Source: Pseudomonadota bacterium
GTDB taxonomy: Bacteria > Pseudomonadota > Alphaproteobacteria > Dongiales > Dongiaceae
Assembly (NCBI GenBank): GCA_021792365.1
Contig: JAJYUT010000003.1
Coordinates: forward strand, 248,001-312,000
DNA length: 64,000 bases
Direction: 5' to 3'
Part shown: positions 49,865-59,886 of the stretch, in pieces
How the letters are laid out: each line of letters begins with the position of its first letter
Position numbering within the stretch: position 1 is the first letter of the stretch
Notes under the pieces: generated by a model
What the model saw: the letters and a program-made list of their open reading frames with translations, nothing else
The model's database searches: none
Told to the model about the DNA's origin: nothing
Position numbers and translations under genes: made by a program

Positions 49865-49874
49865 GTACCGGTAC
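49865..49874. promoter_or_regulatory. Palindrome in the DMT transporter / MocR divergent promoter
   Basis: The perfect palindrome GTACCGGTAC sits 7 bases ahead of the MocR start codon, within tgtaccggtacgg. MocR-type regulators commonly bind short repeats in such divergent gaps. The site could block its own gene and switch the transporter gene. Confidence 0.45.
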
Positions 49875-49881
49875 GGATGTC

Positions 49882-51273
49882 ATGACAGTTATCAGTCCAA
49901 CCCTGACCGAGAAGATCGGCGCCACCATTCTGGCGCGGATCGAAGCGCGCAATCTTGCACCGGGCGAACGGCTGCCTTCGATCCGCAGCGCCGCCACCGA
50001 GTTCGGAGTCAGCAAATCGACCATCGTCGAAGCCTATGACCGGCTGGTCGCTGCCGGGCACATCCAGGCGCGGCGCGGGTCGGGATTCACTGTGACTCCA
50101 CGGCGGGCGACGCCGAGCCTGCAGGAACTGGCCCCCAAGCTCGATCGCGCCATCGATCCGGTCTGGGTCGCCCGGCAGTCATTGGAGACGGAGGCGCGCG
50201 CGCTGCGCCCCGGCTGCGGCTGGCTCCCGGAAAGCTGGCTGCCGGAAGCGGACCTGCGACGCGCGCTGCGGAGTGTCGCGCAAGCACCGCATGCCAAGCT
50301 GCTGGAATACGGTCACCCGCTCGGCTACCTGCCGCTGCGCCAAGCCCTACAGGCGCGGCTCGCCGAGCTTGAGATCGACGCGCCGCCGACGCGCATCCTG
50401 CTGACCGACGGCGGGACACAGGCGATCGACCTCATCCTGCGCCATCTGCTGCAGCCGGGCGATGCGGTGCTGGTGGACGATCCAGGCTATTTCAATTTCC
50501 ACGCCATTCTGCGCGCGCACCGCGCCGTCTCCCTGCCGGTCCCGCGACGGCAGGACGGGCCCGATCTGGAGCGCCTCGCCGCACTCGCGCGGGAGCACAA
50601 GCCGCGGCTCTATCTGATGAACGCCGCGCCGCAGAACCCCACGGGCGGCGCACTCTCGCCCGCGGCGGCGCATCGCCTGTTGCAACTCGCAGACCAGCAC
50701 GATTTCCGGATCGTAGAGGATGATGTGTTCGCGGATTTCCGCCGTCATCCGACGCCGATCCTGGCGGCGCTCGACGGACTCAGGCGGGTCATCCATCTCG
50801 GCAGCTTTTCCAAGACGCTCTCCGCCGGGATGCGCTGCGGCTACGTCACGGCCGACGAAACGACGATCGAAGCGTTGCTCGATCTCAAGATCGCCACCTG
50901 CTTCGGCAGTAACCTCGCCGCCGCGCAGATGGTGCATCGCCTGATGGCCGACGGCACCCAGAGGAAACACGCCGACCGCATCCGCCGGCGCCTCGCAGCC
51001 GCCATGGGCCAGGTCGGTGGCAAGCTGCTATCGCTCGGCCTCACCTACTGGCAGGCGCCGCGCGAAGGCCTGTTCCTGTGGATGCGCCTGCCCGATAGCC
51101 GCGATGCCGCCGCGCTGGCACGTCGCGCGCTGCGGTACAATATCGTGCTGGCGCCCGGAAACGTGTTCAGCCCGTCCCAGTCCTGGCCCGACTACCTGCG
51201 CTTCAACGCGCCGCAGAGCCAGCACCAGCGCCTGTTCGAGTTCCTGCAGGCGGATCTCAAGGTGCGCGCTTGA
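49882..51273 (+). CDS. MocR-type regulator: GntR HTH fused to aminotransferase-like domain
   Basis: A 463-aa protein with an N-terminal winged-helix domain of the GntR type (ARNLAPGERLPSIRSAATEFGVSKSTIVEAYDRLVAAG) and a C-terminal class I aminotransferase fold (LTDGGTQAIDLILRHLLQPGD, NAAPQNPTGG, and the lysine segment LGSFSKTLSAGMRCGY). MocR regulators bind PLP and sense amines or vitamin B6. The ATG at 49882 is used; the track extends 203 codons upstream through the DMT gene on the other strand. The lysine for PLP is conserved. Confidence 0.93.
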   Translation: MTVISPTLTEKIGATILARIEARNLAPGERLPSIRSAATEFGVSKSTIVEAYDRLVAAGHIQARRGSGFTVTPRRATPSLQELAPKLDRAIDPVWVARQSLETEARALRPGCGWLPESWLPEADLRRALRSVAQAPHAKLLEYGHPLGYLPLRQALQARLAELEIDAPPTRILLTDGGTQAIDLILRHLLQPGDAVLVDDPGYFNFHAILRAHRAVSLPVPRRQDGPDLERLAALAREHKPRLYLMNAAPQNPTGGALSPAAAHRLLQLADQHDFRIVEDDVFADFRRHPTPILAALDGLRRVIHLGSFSKTLSAGMRCGYVTADETTIEALLDLKIATCFGSNLAAAQMVHRLMADGTQRKHADRIRRRLAAAMGQVGGKLLSLGLTYWQAPREGLFLWMRLPDSRDAAALARRALRYNIVLAPGNVFSPSQSWPDYLRFNAPQSQHQRLFEFLQADLKVRA

Positions 51274-51337
51274 GGATTGCCGGATTGGCGAAAGGGCAGT
51301 CAAATAGCGACAAGAACCTTGATGGGAGGGAACAGCC

Positions 51338-52204
51338 ATGACCAAGGTGCGCGGCGGGTTGATCCAGATGGCGCTGAAGGCGCCGACCGAGAAATCGCCG
51401 GAGGAGATCAGGCGCGCGATGCTCGACGCCCACGTGCCCATGATCGAGAAAGCGGCACGCGACAACGTGCAGGTCCTGTGCTTCCAGGAGGTCTTCACCC
51501 AGCCCTATTTCTGCCCCAGCCAGGATGCGAAATGGTACGCCGCGGCGGAGCGCATCCCGGATGGGCCCACCGTCACGCTGATGCAGGACTTGGCGAGAAA
51601 GCACCAGATGGTGATCGTCGTCCCGATCTATGAGGAGGCGATGACCGGCGTCTACTACAACACCGCCGCGGTGATCGATGCCGACGGCAGCTATCTCGGC
51701 AAATACCGCAAGACTCACATCCCACAGGTGGCGGGCTTCTGGGAGAAGTTCTTCTTCAAGCCCGGCGCGTCGGAGTTTCCCGTGTTCAAGACGCGCTATT
51801 GCCGGCTCGGCGTCTATATCTGCTACGACCGCCATTTCCCGGAGGGCTGGCGCGCCCTCGCCCTCAACGGCGCGGACTACATCGTCAACCCGTCGGCCAC
51901 CGTGGCGGGCCTCTCGGAGTATCTCTGGAAGCTGGAGCAGCCGGCCTCGGCCGTCGCCAATGGCGTCTATATCGGCGCCATCAACCGCATCGGTCGCGAG
52001 ATGCCCTGGAACATCGGCGAGTTCTACGGCCAGAGCTACTTCGTCAACCCGCGCGGCCAGATCGAGGCGATCGCCAGCCGTGACCAGGACGAGCTGATCG
52101 TGCACGACATGGACTTCGACATGATCCGCGAGGTCCGCAACACCTGGCAATTCTTCCGCGACCGGCGGCCGGAAACCTATGGCCCGCTGACGGCAATCGA
52201 GTGA
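51338..52204 (+). CDS. Nitrilase-superfamily amidase, beta-ureidopropionase-like
   Basis: A 288-aa carbon-nitrogen hydrolase. The catalytic triad is visible: Glu in LCFQEVFTQPYF, Lys in YRKTHIPQVAGFWEKFFF and Cys in VYICYDRHFPEGWRAL. The spacing and the KTHIPQ segment favour beta-ureidopropionase or N-carbamoylputrescine amidase, which release ammonia and CO2 from carbamoyl amines. It follows the MocR gene by 64 bases. No other pyrimidine-degradation gene is near, so its pathway is uncertain. Confidence 0.9.
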   Translation: MTKVRGGLIQMALKAPTEKSPEEIRRAMLDAHVPMIEKAARDNVQVLCFQEVFTQPYFCPSQDAKWYAAAERIPDGPTVTLMQDLARKHQMVIVVPIYEEAMTGVYYNTAAVIDADGSYLGKYRKTHIPQVAGFWEKFFFKPGASEFPVFKTRYCRLGVYICYDRHFPEGWRALALNGADYIVNPSATVAGLSEYLWKLEQPASAVANGVYIGAINRIGREMPWNIGEFYGQSYFVNPRGQIEAIASRDQDELIVHDMDFDMIREVRNTWQFFRDRRPETYGPLTAIE

Positions 52205-52208
52205 GCAA

Positions 52209-52997
52209 TCACTCCGCCGCCAGCTCCGCGTCCACCTCGGCGAACACCTCATCCATCATGGCCTTGGGATTCATGACGAACGCGCGCGTCAGCTGGTAAT
52301 GCGGCGTCTCGCTCAACGACACTTCGCGGATCACGCGGCCGTCGAACATGAGCAGTTGCGCGCGGGGGTAGGCCATCAGAAAGGGCGAATGCGTCGCGAT
52401 GATGAACTGCGACCGCCCCTCGAGCTCCAGCATCCGAACTACCTTCAAGAACTGGAGCTGCCGCTTTGGCGAAAGCGCCGCTTCGGGCTCGTCCAGGATG
52501 TAGATCGCCTGACCCTTGAACTTGTTGGTGAAGAGAGCAATGAAGGATTCACCGTGCGACTGTGCGTGTAACGACTTTCCGCCATAGTGCTGCATGTAGA
52601 GGGGATCGCCTTCCGTCACCTCATCCAGGTAGTGCGCGAAATCGAAAAAGCTCTCTGCGCGCATGAAGAACCCACGGCCGACCTTTGGTAGCCAGGATAG
52701 CCTCATCGCGCTGGCGGCCGGGGCTTCATTCATATCCTGACCAAAGCCGTGGTTACGATTGCCGCCAGCCACGTTGAATCCGGATTGGACTGCAATCGCC
52801 TCCAACAGAGTGGATTTGCCGGTGCCGTTCTCGCCCACGATGATGGTGATAGGGCGCTCGAAATCGAGCACCAGCTTGCCGCGCTGGAATGCCGGAATGG
52901 TGAACGGGAACTCGTCCGCCTTGACCCGCTCCTCGATGAAGCTGAGGCGCTTGAGAAACGGCGGCGGCAGGTTCGTCTTGATGTGGCGGCGAGCCAT
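52209..52997 (-). CDS. AAA-family ATPase (ABC-like, single-gene type)
   Basis: A 262-aa ATPase. It has Walker A IIVGENGTGKSTLLEAIA, a signature-like SHGESF, Walker B AIYILDEPEAALSPKRQLQFL and a switch His in FIIATHSPFLMAYP. These are features of the AAA_21/ABC-like ATPases with a minimal lid. The ATG at 52997 is used; the track starts at an upstream TTG. No nuclease partner is next to it, so I cannot tell whether it serves defence, repair or another role. Confidence 0.85.
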   Translation of the reverse strand: MARRHIKTNLPPPFLKRLSFIEERVKADEFPFTIPAFQRGKLVLDFERPITIIVGENGTGKSTLLEAIAVQSGFNVAGGNRNHGFGQDMNEAPAASAMRLSWLPKVGRGFFMRAESFFDFAHYLDEVTEGDPLYMQHYGGKSLHAQSHGESFIALFTNKFKGQAIYILDEPEAALSPKRQLQFLKVVRMLELEGRSQFIIATHSPFLMAYPRAQLLMFDGRVIREVSLSETPHYQLTRAFVMNPKAMMDEVFAEVDAELAAE

Positions 52998-53034
52998 GGG
53001 TTGCAACCAGTGCTGGTGAGGCAACCGTAGATTG

Positions 53035-54240
53035 TCACGCCGCGTGGCGTTCGTCCAGCGCCACGCGATAGAGCGCCCGCGGGGCGCTGAGGCCGGACAG
53101 AGCGTGCACGCCCGCCGGCTGCAGCAGGGCTTGGCTCTCCGCCAGCCCGGCCTGGAAGGAATCGGAAGCCAGGATGGTGCAGTTGAGGCTTTTGGTCAGT
53201 TTCTCCATGCGCGCAGCCTCGTTCACCGCCGGGCCGATCATGGTGAAGTCCAGCCGCTCCCGCGTGCCGACATTGCCGTAGAGCACCTCGCCCTTGTGCA
53301 GCGCGATGCCGAGATCGAGGCCGCCGACTCCCTCGCCTCTCTTCTCCAGCGCCGCAACGGCACCGGCCGCCTTGCGCGCGGCGCGCAGGGCCTGCTCGCA
53401 CACATTCGCGTCCGGCTGCGCGAAGGTGGCCAGGATGCCGTCGCCCATGAACTTCAGGATCTCCCCGCCTTCGCTCGTGATCGCGGCGCCGACTGAATCG
53501 AAATAGCGGTTGAGGGTCGCCATCACGATGTCCGAGCTCGCGCGCTCCGCGAAGGCGGTGAAGTTGCGCAGGTCGGAAAAGAAGATCGCCGCCTCCACCC
53601 GCTCGATCGAGCCGCGGTTGGTCGCCCCGGACCAGACGCGCTGCGCGGCGTCCGCGCCGAGATACGCGCCGAGCAGCGTGCGCGTGATGATGGGCAGGAC
53701 CGCCGCCTTGATGCTGACCGCGAAGATCGGGAACACGCGGTTGATCAGCGCGAGGTTCTGTGCGGAGAACCCATCTGGCAGGTCGGTCGACCAGGAGCAG
53801 GCCATGCCGAGGGAGCCCTGTGCGTCGAGGAACGACTCCGCCTCGAGCCCGGTGACGGCGCCGTACCAGTCGGTGAAGCCGCGCTCCGCCAGCTCCCGCA
53901 GCACGGGAAAGTCGAGCATTGCATCCGGCCCGCGCAAGGTTCGCCGCATACGCGGCAAGCGCTCCAGGATCATGTGGCGCAGCGGGGAATCCGCCCAGGC
54001 CGAGCTGTGGCGCCAGCCATGGTCGAACTGCGTGTGATCGAGCGCGCTGTCCGGCTCCCATGTCATGTCGAAGGCCTGGATCAGCGGGTGGCGCGTCGAC
54101 ATGCCGAAATAGGCGCGGGCGACCGGCACGCGGCCTTCGATCAGATGCTGGGTGAAGCCGTTGAACAGGTCCGACAGCGGCCGGTTGCGCAGCCCGCCTT
54201 CGGCCAGCCAGTGTCCGAACTCCGATTCGTGTTCCGCCAT
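53035..54240 (-). CDS. Class III adenylate/guanylate cyclase
   Basis: A 401-aa protein whose C-terminal catalytic domain shows the metal-binding Asp in AAIFFSDLRNFTAFAERAS and the second in LKFMGDGILATFAQPD, followed by LDLGIALHKGEVLYGNVG. The N-terminal half (about 190 aa) has no clear transmembrane helix and resembles a soluble sensory region found in rhizobial cyclases. It probably makes cAMP. It ends 37 bases downstream of the ATPase start, on the same strand. Confidence 0.9.
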   Translation of the reverse strand: MAEHESEFGHWLAEGGLRNRPLSDLFNGFTQHLIEGRVPVARAYFGMSTRHPLIQAFDMTWEPDSALDHTQFDHGWRHSSAWADSPLRHMILERLPRMRRTLRGPDAMLDFPVLRELAERGFTDWYGAVTGLEAESFLDAQGSLGMACSWSTDLPDGFSAQNLALINRVFPIFAVSIKAAVLPIITRTLLGAYLGADAAQRVWSGATNRGSIERVEAAIFFSDLRNFTAFAERASSDIVMATLNRYFDSVGAAITSEGGEILKFMGDGILATFAQPDANVCEQALRAARKAAGAVAALEKRGEGVGGLDLGIALHKGEVLYGNVGTRERLDFTMIGPAVNEAARMEKLTKSLNCTILASDSFQAGLAESQALLQPAGVHALSGLSAPRALYRVALDERHAA

Positions 54241-54250
54241 TGCCGCTGCG

Positions 54251-54862
54251 TCAGAACGTCACGCCGAGTGCGCGCAGACGCGACGCCGTTTCGGCCGCGC
54301 TGCGATGCGCGATCGCGTGGAAGCCGAGTGCGTTCGCCGCGTCGGTGTTGTGGACGTTGTCGTCGATGAAGACGCAGCTTTCCGCCGGCGCGCCGACACG
54401 CTCCAGCAGATGCGCATAGATGCGCGGATCCGGCTTCACCATGCCGATGCGGCCCGACACCACAATGTGGCGGAAGCGCTCCAGGAAATCGTATTTGCCT
54501 TCGATGTGATGATAGGTCTCCGCCGACCAGTTGGTGAGCCCGTAGAGCGGAACGCCCGCGGCGTGGAGCTGTTCAAGCAACTCGACGCCGTCCTTGAGGA
54601 CTCCACGCAGGGTTTTGGGCCACTGACCGTAGAACGCACGGATGAGTTCCGCATGATCAGGATACAACGCGATCAACTCCGTCTCGGCTTCTGCGACCGC
54701 CCGGCCGCAATCCTGCTTGAGGTTCCAGTCGGGCGAGCAGACGTGGGTCAGGAACCAGCGCCGCTCCGCCTCATCCGGGATCAGCTCGCGATAGAGATAC
54801 TCGGCGTTCCAATCGAACAGCACGCCGCCGAAATCGAAGACCACCGCCCTGATGTCGGGCAT
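54251..54862 (-). CDS. HAD-superfamily hydrolase (subfamily IA)
   Basis: A 203-aa HAD hydrolase. Motif I is VVFDFGGVLFDWN, motif II LYGLTNWSAE, motif III lysine at MVKPDPRIY and motif IV FIDDNVHNTDAA. The helical cap lies between motif I and II. Members dephosphorylate small phosphates or dehalogenate acids; the substrate is not defined. It is 10 bases upstream of the cyclase gene, so both may be co-transcribed. Confidence 0.93.
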   Translation of the reverse strand: MPDIRAVVFDFGGVLFDWNAEYLYRELIPDEAERRWFLTHVCSPDWNLKQDCGRAVAEAETELIALYPDHAELIRAFYGQWPKTLRGVLKDGVELLEQLHAAGVPLYGLTNWSAETYHHIEGKYDFLERFRHIVVSGRIGMVKPDPRIYAHLLERVGAPAESCVFIDDNVHNTDAANALGFHAIAHRSAAETASRLRALGVTF

Positions 54863-54920
54863 CGCGATTGCTCCAGGATTGCCGCGGGAGAAGCGATGCT
54901 AGTCGCGCGCCCCGTCCCAC

Positions 54921-54961
54921 GCAATTGCGATTCAGGCAATTTCGATTCAGGCAATTGCGAT
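54921..54961. repeat. 15-bp tandem repeat (about 2.7 copies)
   Basis: The unit GCAATTGCGATTCAG is followed by GCAATTTCGATTCAG and a partial third GCAATTGCGAT, with one mismatch. It lies about 60 bases upstream of the HAD gene start and may be regulatory or a slippage product. Confidence 0.8.
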
Positions 54962-55110
54962 GTGAGCCGCGATGACACGCGCGATGTCAAATCGGTGAGG
55001 CCAAGCGCGCGTCACAGTTTCGCCCAATTCAATCATCAAAACGCCGCGCGGCCGCAAGAGAACGGTCAGGCTTGATCGCTAGATTGAGTATCACGAGTAA
55101 CAAGGGGAGC

Positions 55111-55284
55111 ATGATGAAACCCGCCTTCGAACCCAATGCCAGACTCAAGGATCGCATCGCGCGCTGGATCAGCTTCCTGGCGCTGGTCGCCTTGCTGGCG
55201 ATGGCGACCGTGCCGCTTGAGCCGGCGCAGCGCGAGATCGCATCGGACAACACCAAGCATCGGAGCGAGACATGGCACGGGTGA
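55111..55284 (+). CDS. Small single-pass membrane protein
   Basis: A 57-aa ORF with start ATG at 55111 after caaggggagc. It has one clear transmembrane helix (WISFLALVALLAMATVPL) followed by a polar tail. Its end overlaps the next small ORF by 13 bases. No family recognised. The good ribosome site and the membrane helix support a real gene. Confidence 0.5.
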   Translation: MMKPAFEPNARLKDRIARWISFLALVALLAMATVPLEPAQREIASDNTKHRSETWHG

Positions 55285-55517
55285 CCCGGGACCTGAGCGC
55301 GGCCTGGATGCGCGAGGCCATTCTGGTGGTCGACGGCGCCGCGCCCTCGCGGCATTTCTGGTCGCGCTGGATGGATCGCGCGCTCGCGCCCCATGAGAGC
55401 GCGATGGCGGTTCCGCGCGCGCCGATCCCGGCCAACGACATCCAACCGGAGGATGGCGAGGACCCGCTGCGGGGCCGCAGCCACGCAGCGGCCCAGCCGG
55501 CCTTGCACTACGACTGA
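55272..55517 (+). CDS. Small hypothetical protein
   Basis: An 81-aa ORF, overlapping the preceding small membrane ORF, with text-like composition (MARVTRDLSAAWMREAILVVDGAAPSRHFW) and an acidic patch (IQPEDGEDPLRG). It is followed by an intrinsic terminator on the same strand, which supports transcription through both small ORFs. No family recognised. Confidence 0.45.
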   Translation: MARVTRDLSAAWMREAILVVDGAAPSRHFWSRWMDRALAPHESAMAVPRAPIPANDIQPEDGEDPLRGRSHAAAQPALHYD

Positions 55518-55552
55518 CCCGAACCCATCTCACTCCTGACGCGAACGGTCGG

Positions 55553-55586
55553 AACGCCAGCATTTCCGAGCTGGCGTTTCGCTTTT
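55553..55586 (+). terminator. Intrinsic terminator upstream of uvrB
   Basis: A stem AACGCCAGC/GCTGGCGTT with an 8-base loop, followed by a T-rich tail (TTTCGCTTTT). It ends the transcript of the two small ORFs. Its right arm overlaps the SOS-box-like site of uvrB. Confidence 0.65.
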
Positions 55587-55590
55587 GTTC
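55576..55590 (+). promoter_or_regulatory. SOS-box-like site upstream of uvrB
   Basis: The sequence GTTT-CGCTTTT-GTTC matches the alphaproteobacterial LexA box GTTC-N7-GTTC with one mismatch. It lies about 95 bases upstream of the uvrB start. uvrB is a classical SOS gene, so LexA control is plausible but not shown. Confidence 0.5.
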
Positions 55591-55685
55591 GCATTAGCAT
55601 TTCCGCCGAAGTGGATGCCGGTTCGTCGCAGAAATGCGCCCGGCGCAACATCGAGTTGCGCGGATTTCGAGGAACGCAAACGCAT

Positions 55686-57908
<2,223 letters not shown>

Positions 57909-57974
57909 CTGCCGTTTTGATCTATAGAATAGTGCTTGAGCGCCGTTTATAGTTGTCCCCCAATTGGGGGGCGA

Positions 57975-59796
57975 ATGATGAAGCTGCTCGAGTTTCGGAT
58001 CACCAATTTCCGTTCCATTGTTGATACTGGTTGGAGCCGGTTTTCACCTGATGGTACGACCGTCTTTGTAGGTCAGAACGAGTCGGGCAAGACCTCAATT
58101 TTGGAGGCTCTAGCAAAATCACTAAGCCCGTCGAACATCGACGAAAATGACGTTCGGCATGGTAGCCCCTTGCCGGAAATTCACCTCAGAATGTCTATGT
58201 CGGCTGAGGAGTACGACGAAGGCTTTGAGCTATCCTTTGAGGACTATCAAAGCGAACAGATCGCTGTCGTAAGGCGCTATCTCCAAGAGAAGAATTGGAC
58301 TTTTACGCTTAGGTGCTACTGGTCTCCCCCACCCAAACCGGGTGAAAGTTATGTAGGAAGATTCTCGCTTGACGATTCGGCTTTGGGCCGCCTCCTTGAA
58401 GAGAGTGCCTTACCGCAAGCTGGAGCCAGTCCCGACGAGGCGGCTGCCGACGAGACTCAAACTAAGACAGCCAAGACTGAAACGGCGCTGACGGTCGAGA
58501 ATCTAGGGCGGCACCTTTATCAAGAAGCTCCTCTAAGTGTGCTCTTTCAATCCGACAGGGCTTTGCTGCCTGATAAAATAGATATTGGGCCTGACTTCAC
58601 TTTGAAGGGAGAGGGGGCATCGGGCCTCAAATTATCTGAAGGCAGCAGGTCTCGATCTCAGCGACCTCATGAAAGCAGATCTGCGCTCAAGAAGCAGTTC
58701 TCTCAAGCGCGCCAATCAGCTTATCACTAGGAACTTTCGCACCTTTTGGAACCAGACGATTGGTCGGGAAATCAAACTCGATTTGGAGTGTTCCATCGAA
58801 GTATACCGTGCAGAGGATTCAGAAAAGGTAGGTACGCCCTATTTGGTTTTTTGGATTTCCGATGGATTGAACAAACTGTACCCGCGGCAACGAAGCCAAG
58901 GAGTACGATGGTTCATCTCTTTTTATCTTCAGATGATGGCGACCGGTCGCACTGACACCAATCAATTGTTCCTCTTGGATGAGCCAGGCGCCCATCTCCA
59001 CCCGCGTGCTCAAGAAGACGTCCTAAGATTGATAAATCACCTCTGCAAGTCCGTGCCAATCGTCTACTCCACTCACAGCCCCCACATGATCGAATATGAC
59101 AAACTTTATCGCGTCTACGGAGTACAACGAGAGGGCGATATGGACGACAGTCCGACGAGGATTATTGACGCCAATAGTCTCGGCTCTGCGTCGACAGACA
59201 CTCTTTCACCTGTTCTTACGATTATGGGAGTCGACCTCTCGCATCAACAAGTGATCAAGAAAAGCGATAATGTGCTGCTCGAGGAAATTAGTGGCTACTA
59301 CTACCTGAAGGCATTTTGGCAGCTAACCAAGGAAGGAACTACGGCGCATTTTCTCGCAGCTTCTGGTGCCAGCAAGATTGAGACCCTGGCAAACCTCTTT
59401 ATCGGCTGGGGGTTGGATTTTGGAATTGCCCTCGACGACGACAACCACGGAAGGGCGTCATTCAATTCAATGAAACGTAATCTCTTTGGCGATGATGAGG
59501 AGCGCGCCGGAAAGAGGATGATAAAACTAAAGCCATTCAAGGGAATCGAGGATGTATTCTCGAAGGAGGATTTCTTCTGTTTTGTTCTGCGAGAGCCTCC
59601 TATCGAAGAAGCTCTGTCCAACAGTGACTATATGAAGACAAACGGTCGATCCAAGCCCGTTGCGGCATTTCAATTTCTTGGCAGGGTCCGCGATGGAGAA
59701 ATCAAGTTTGATGATCTATCGGCAGAAACCAGAACAAACATCAAGGACGTGAAAGATCGAATTGTTAAAATGCTAAAGACGCACAAGGATCGATAG
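57975..59796 (+). pseudogene. OLD-family ATPase/TOPRIM nuclease, broken by a frameshift
   Basis: Two frames form one gene: an N-terminal ORF 57975-58730 and a C-terminal frame open from 58606 (tracked from 58669) to 59796. The N-part has Walker A VFVGQNESGKTSILEAL. The C-part has Walker B LFLLDEPGAHLHPRAQ, the His switch VYSTHSPHMI, and a TOPRIM region with VLLEEISGYYYL, GASKIETLANLF and ALDDDNHG. The frames join cleanly near the AAA at 58629-58631 (GL then NYLKAAGLDLSDL), so one A gained or two lost explains the break. Joined length is about 607 aa, normal for OLD. Base composition is visibly AT-richer than the flanks, which suggests transfer. OLD nucleases act in phage defence or DNA processing. 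Confidence 0.85.
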
Positions 59797-59886
59797 TCCA
59801 TTTGATGTTCCAAGACCTTTGTCTACCCGACTTAGGTCTGCCTGCCTAGCCATGGACAGGATCGCGCGCCAATGCTTCCCTAGGGC

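Noticed and set aside
49273-49881. 203-codon N-terminal extension of the MocR ORF
   Set aside because: It overlaps the DMT transporter gene antisense and has Arg/Ser/Pro-rich shadow composition; HTH begins right after the ATG at 49882.
54921-54961. Possible CRISPR-like array
   Set aside because: Units are directly adjacent 15-mers without spacers, so this is a simple tandem repeat.
57975-59796. Programmed frameshift as the default explanation for the OLD gene
   Set aside because: No classical slippery heptamer or downstream stimulator was evident at the join; kept only as one option.
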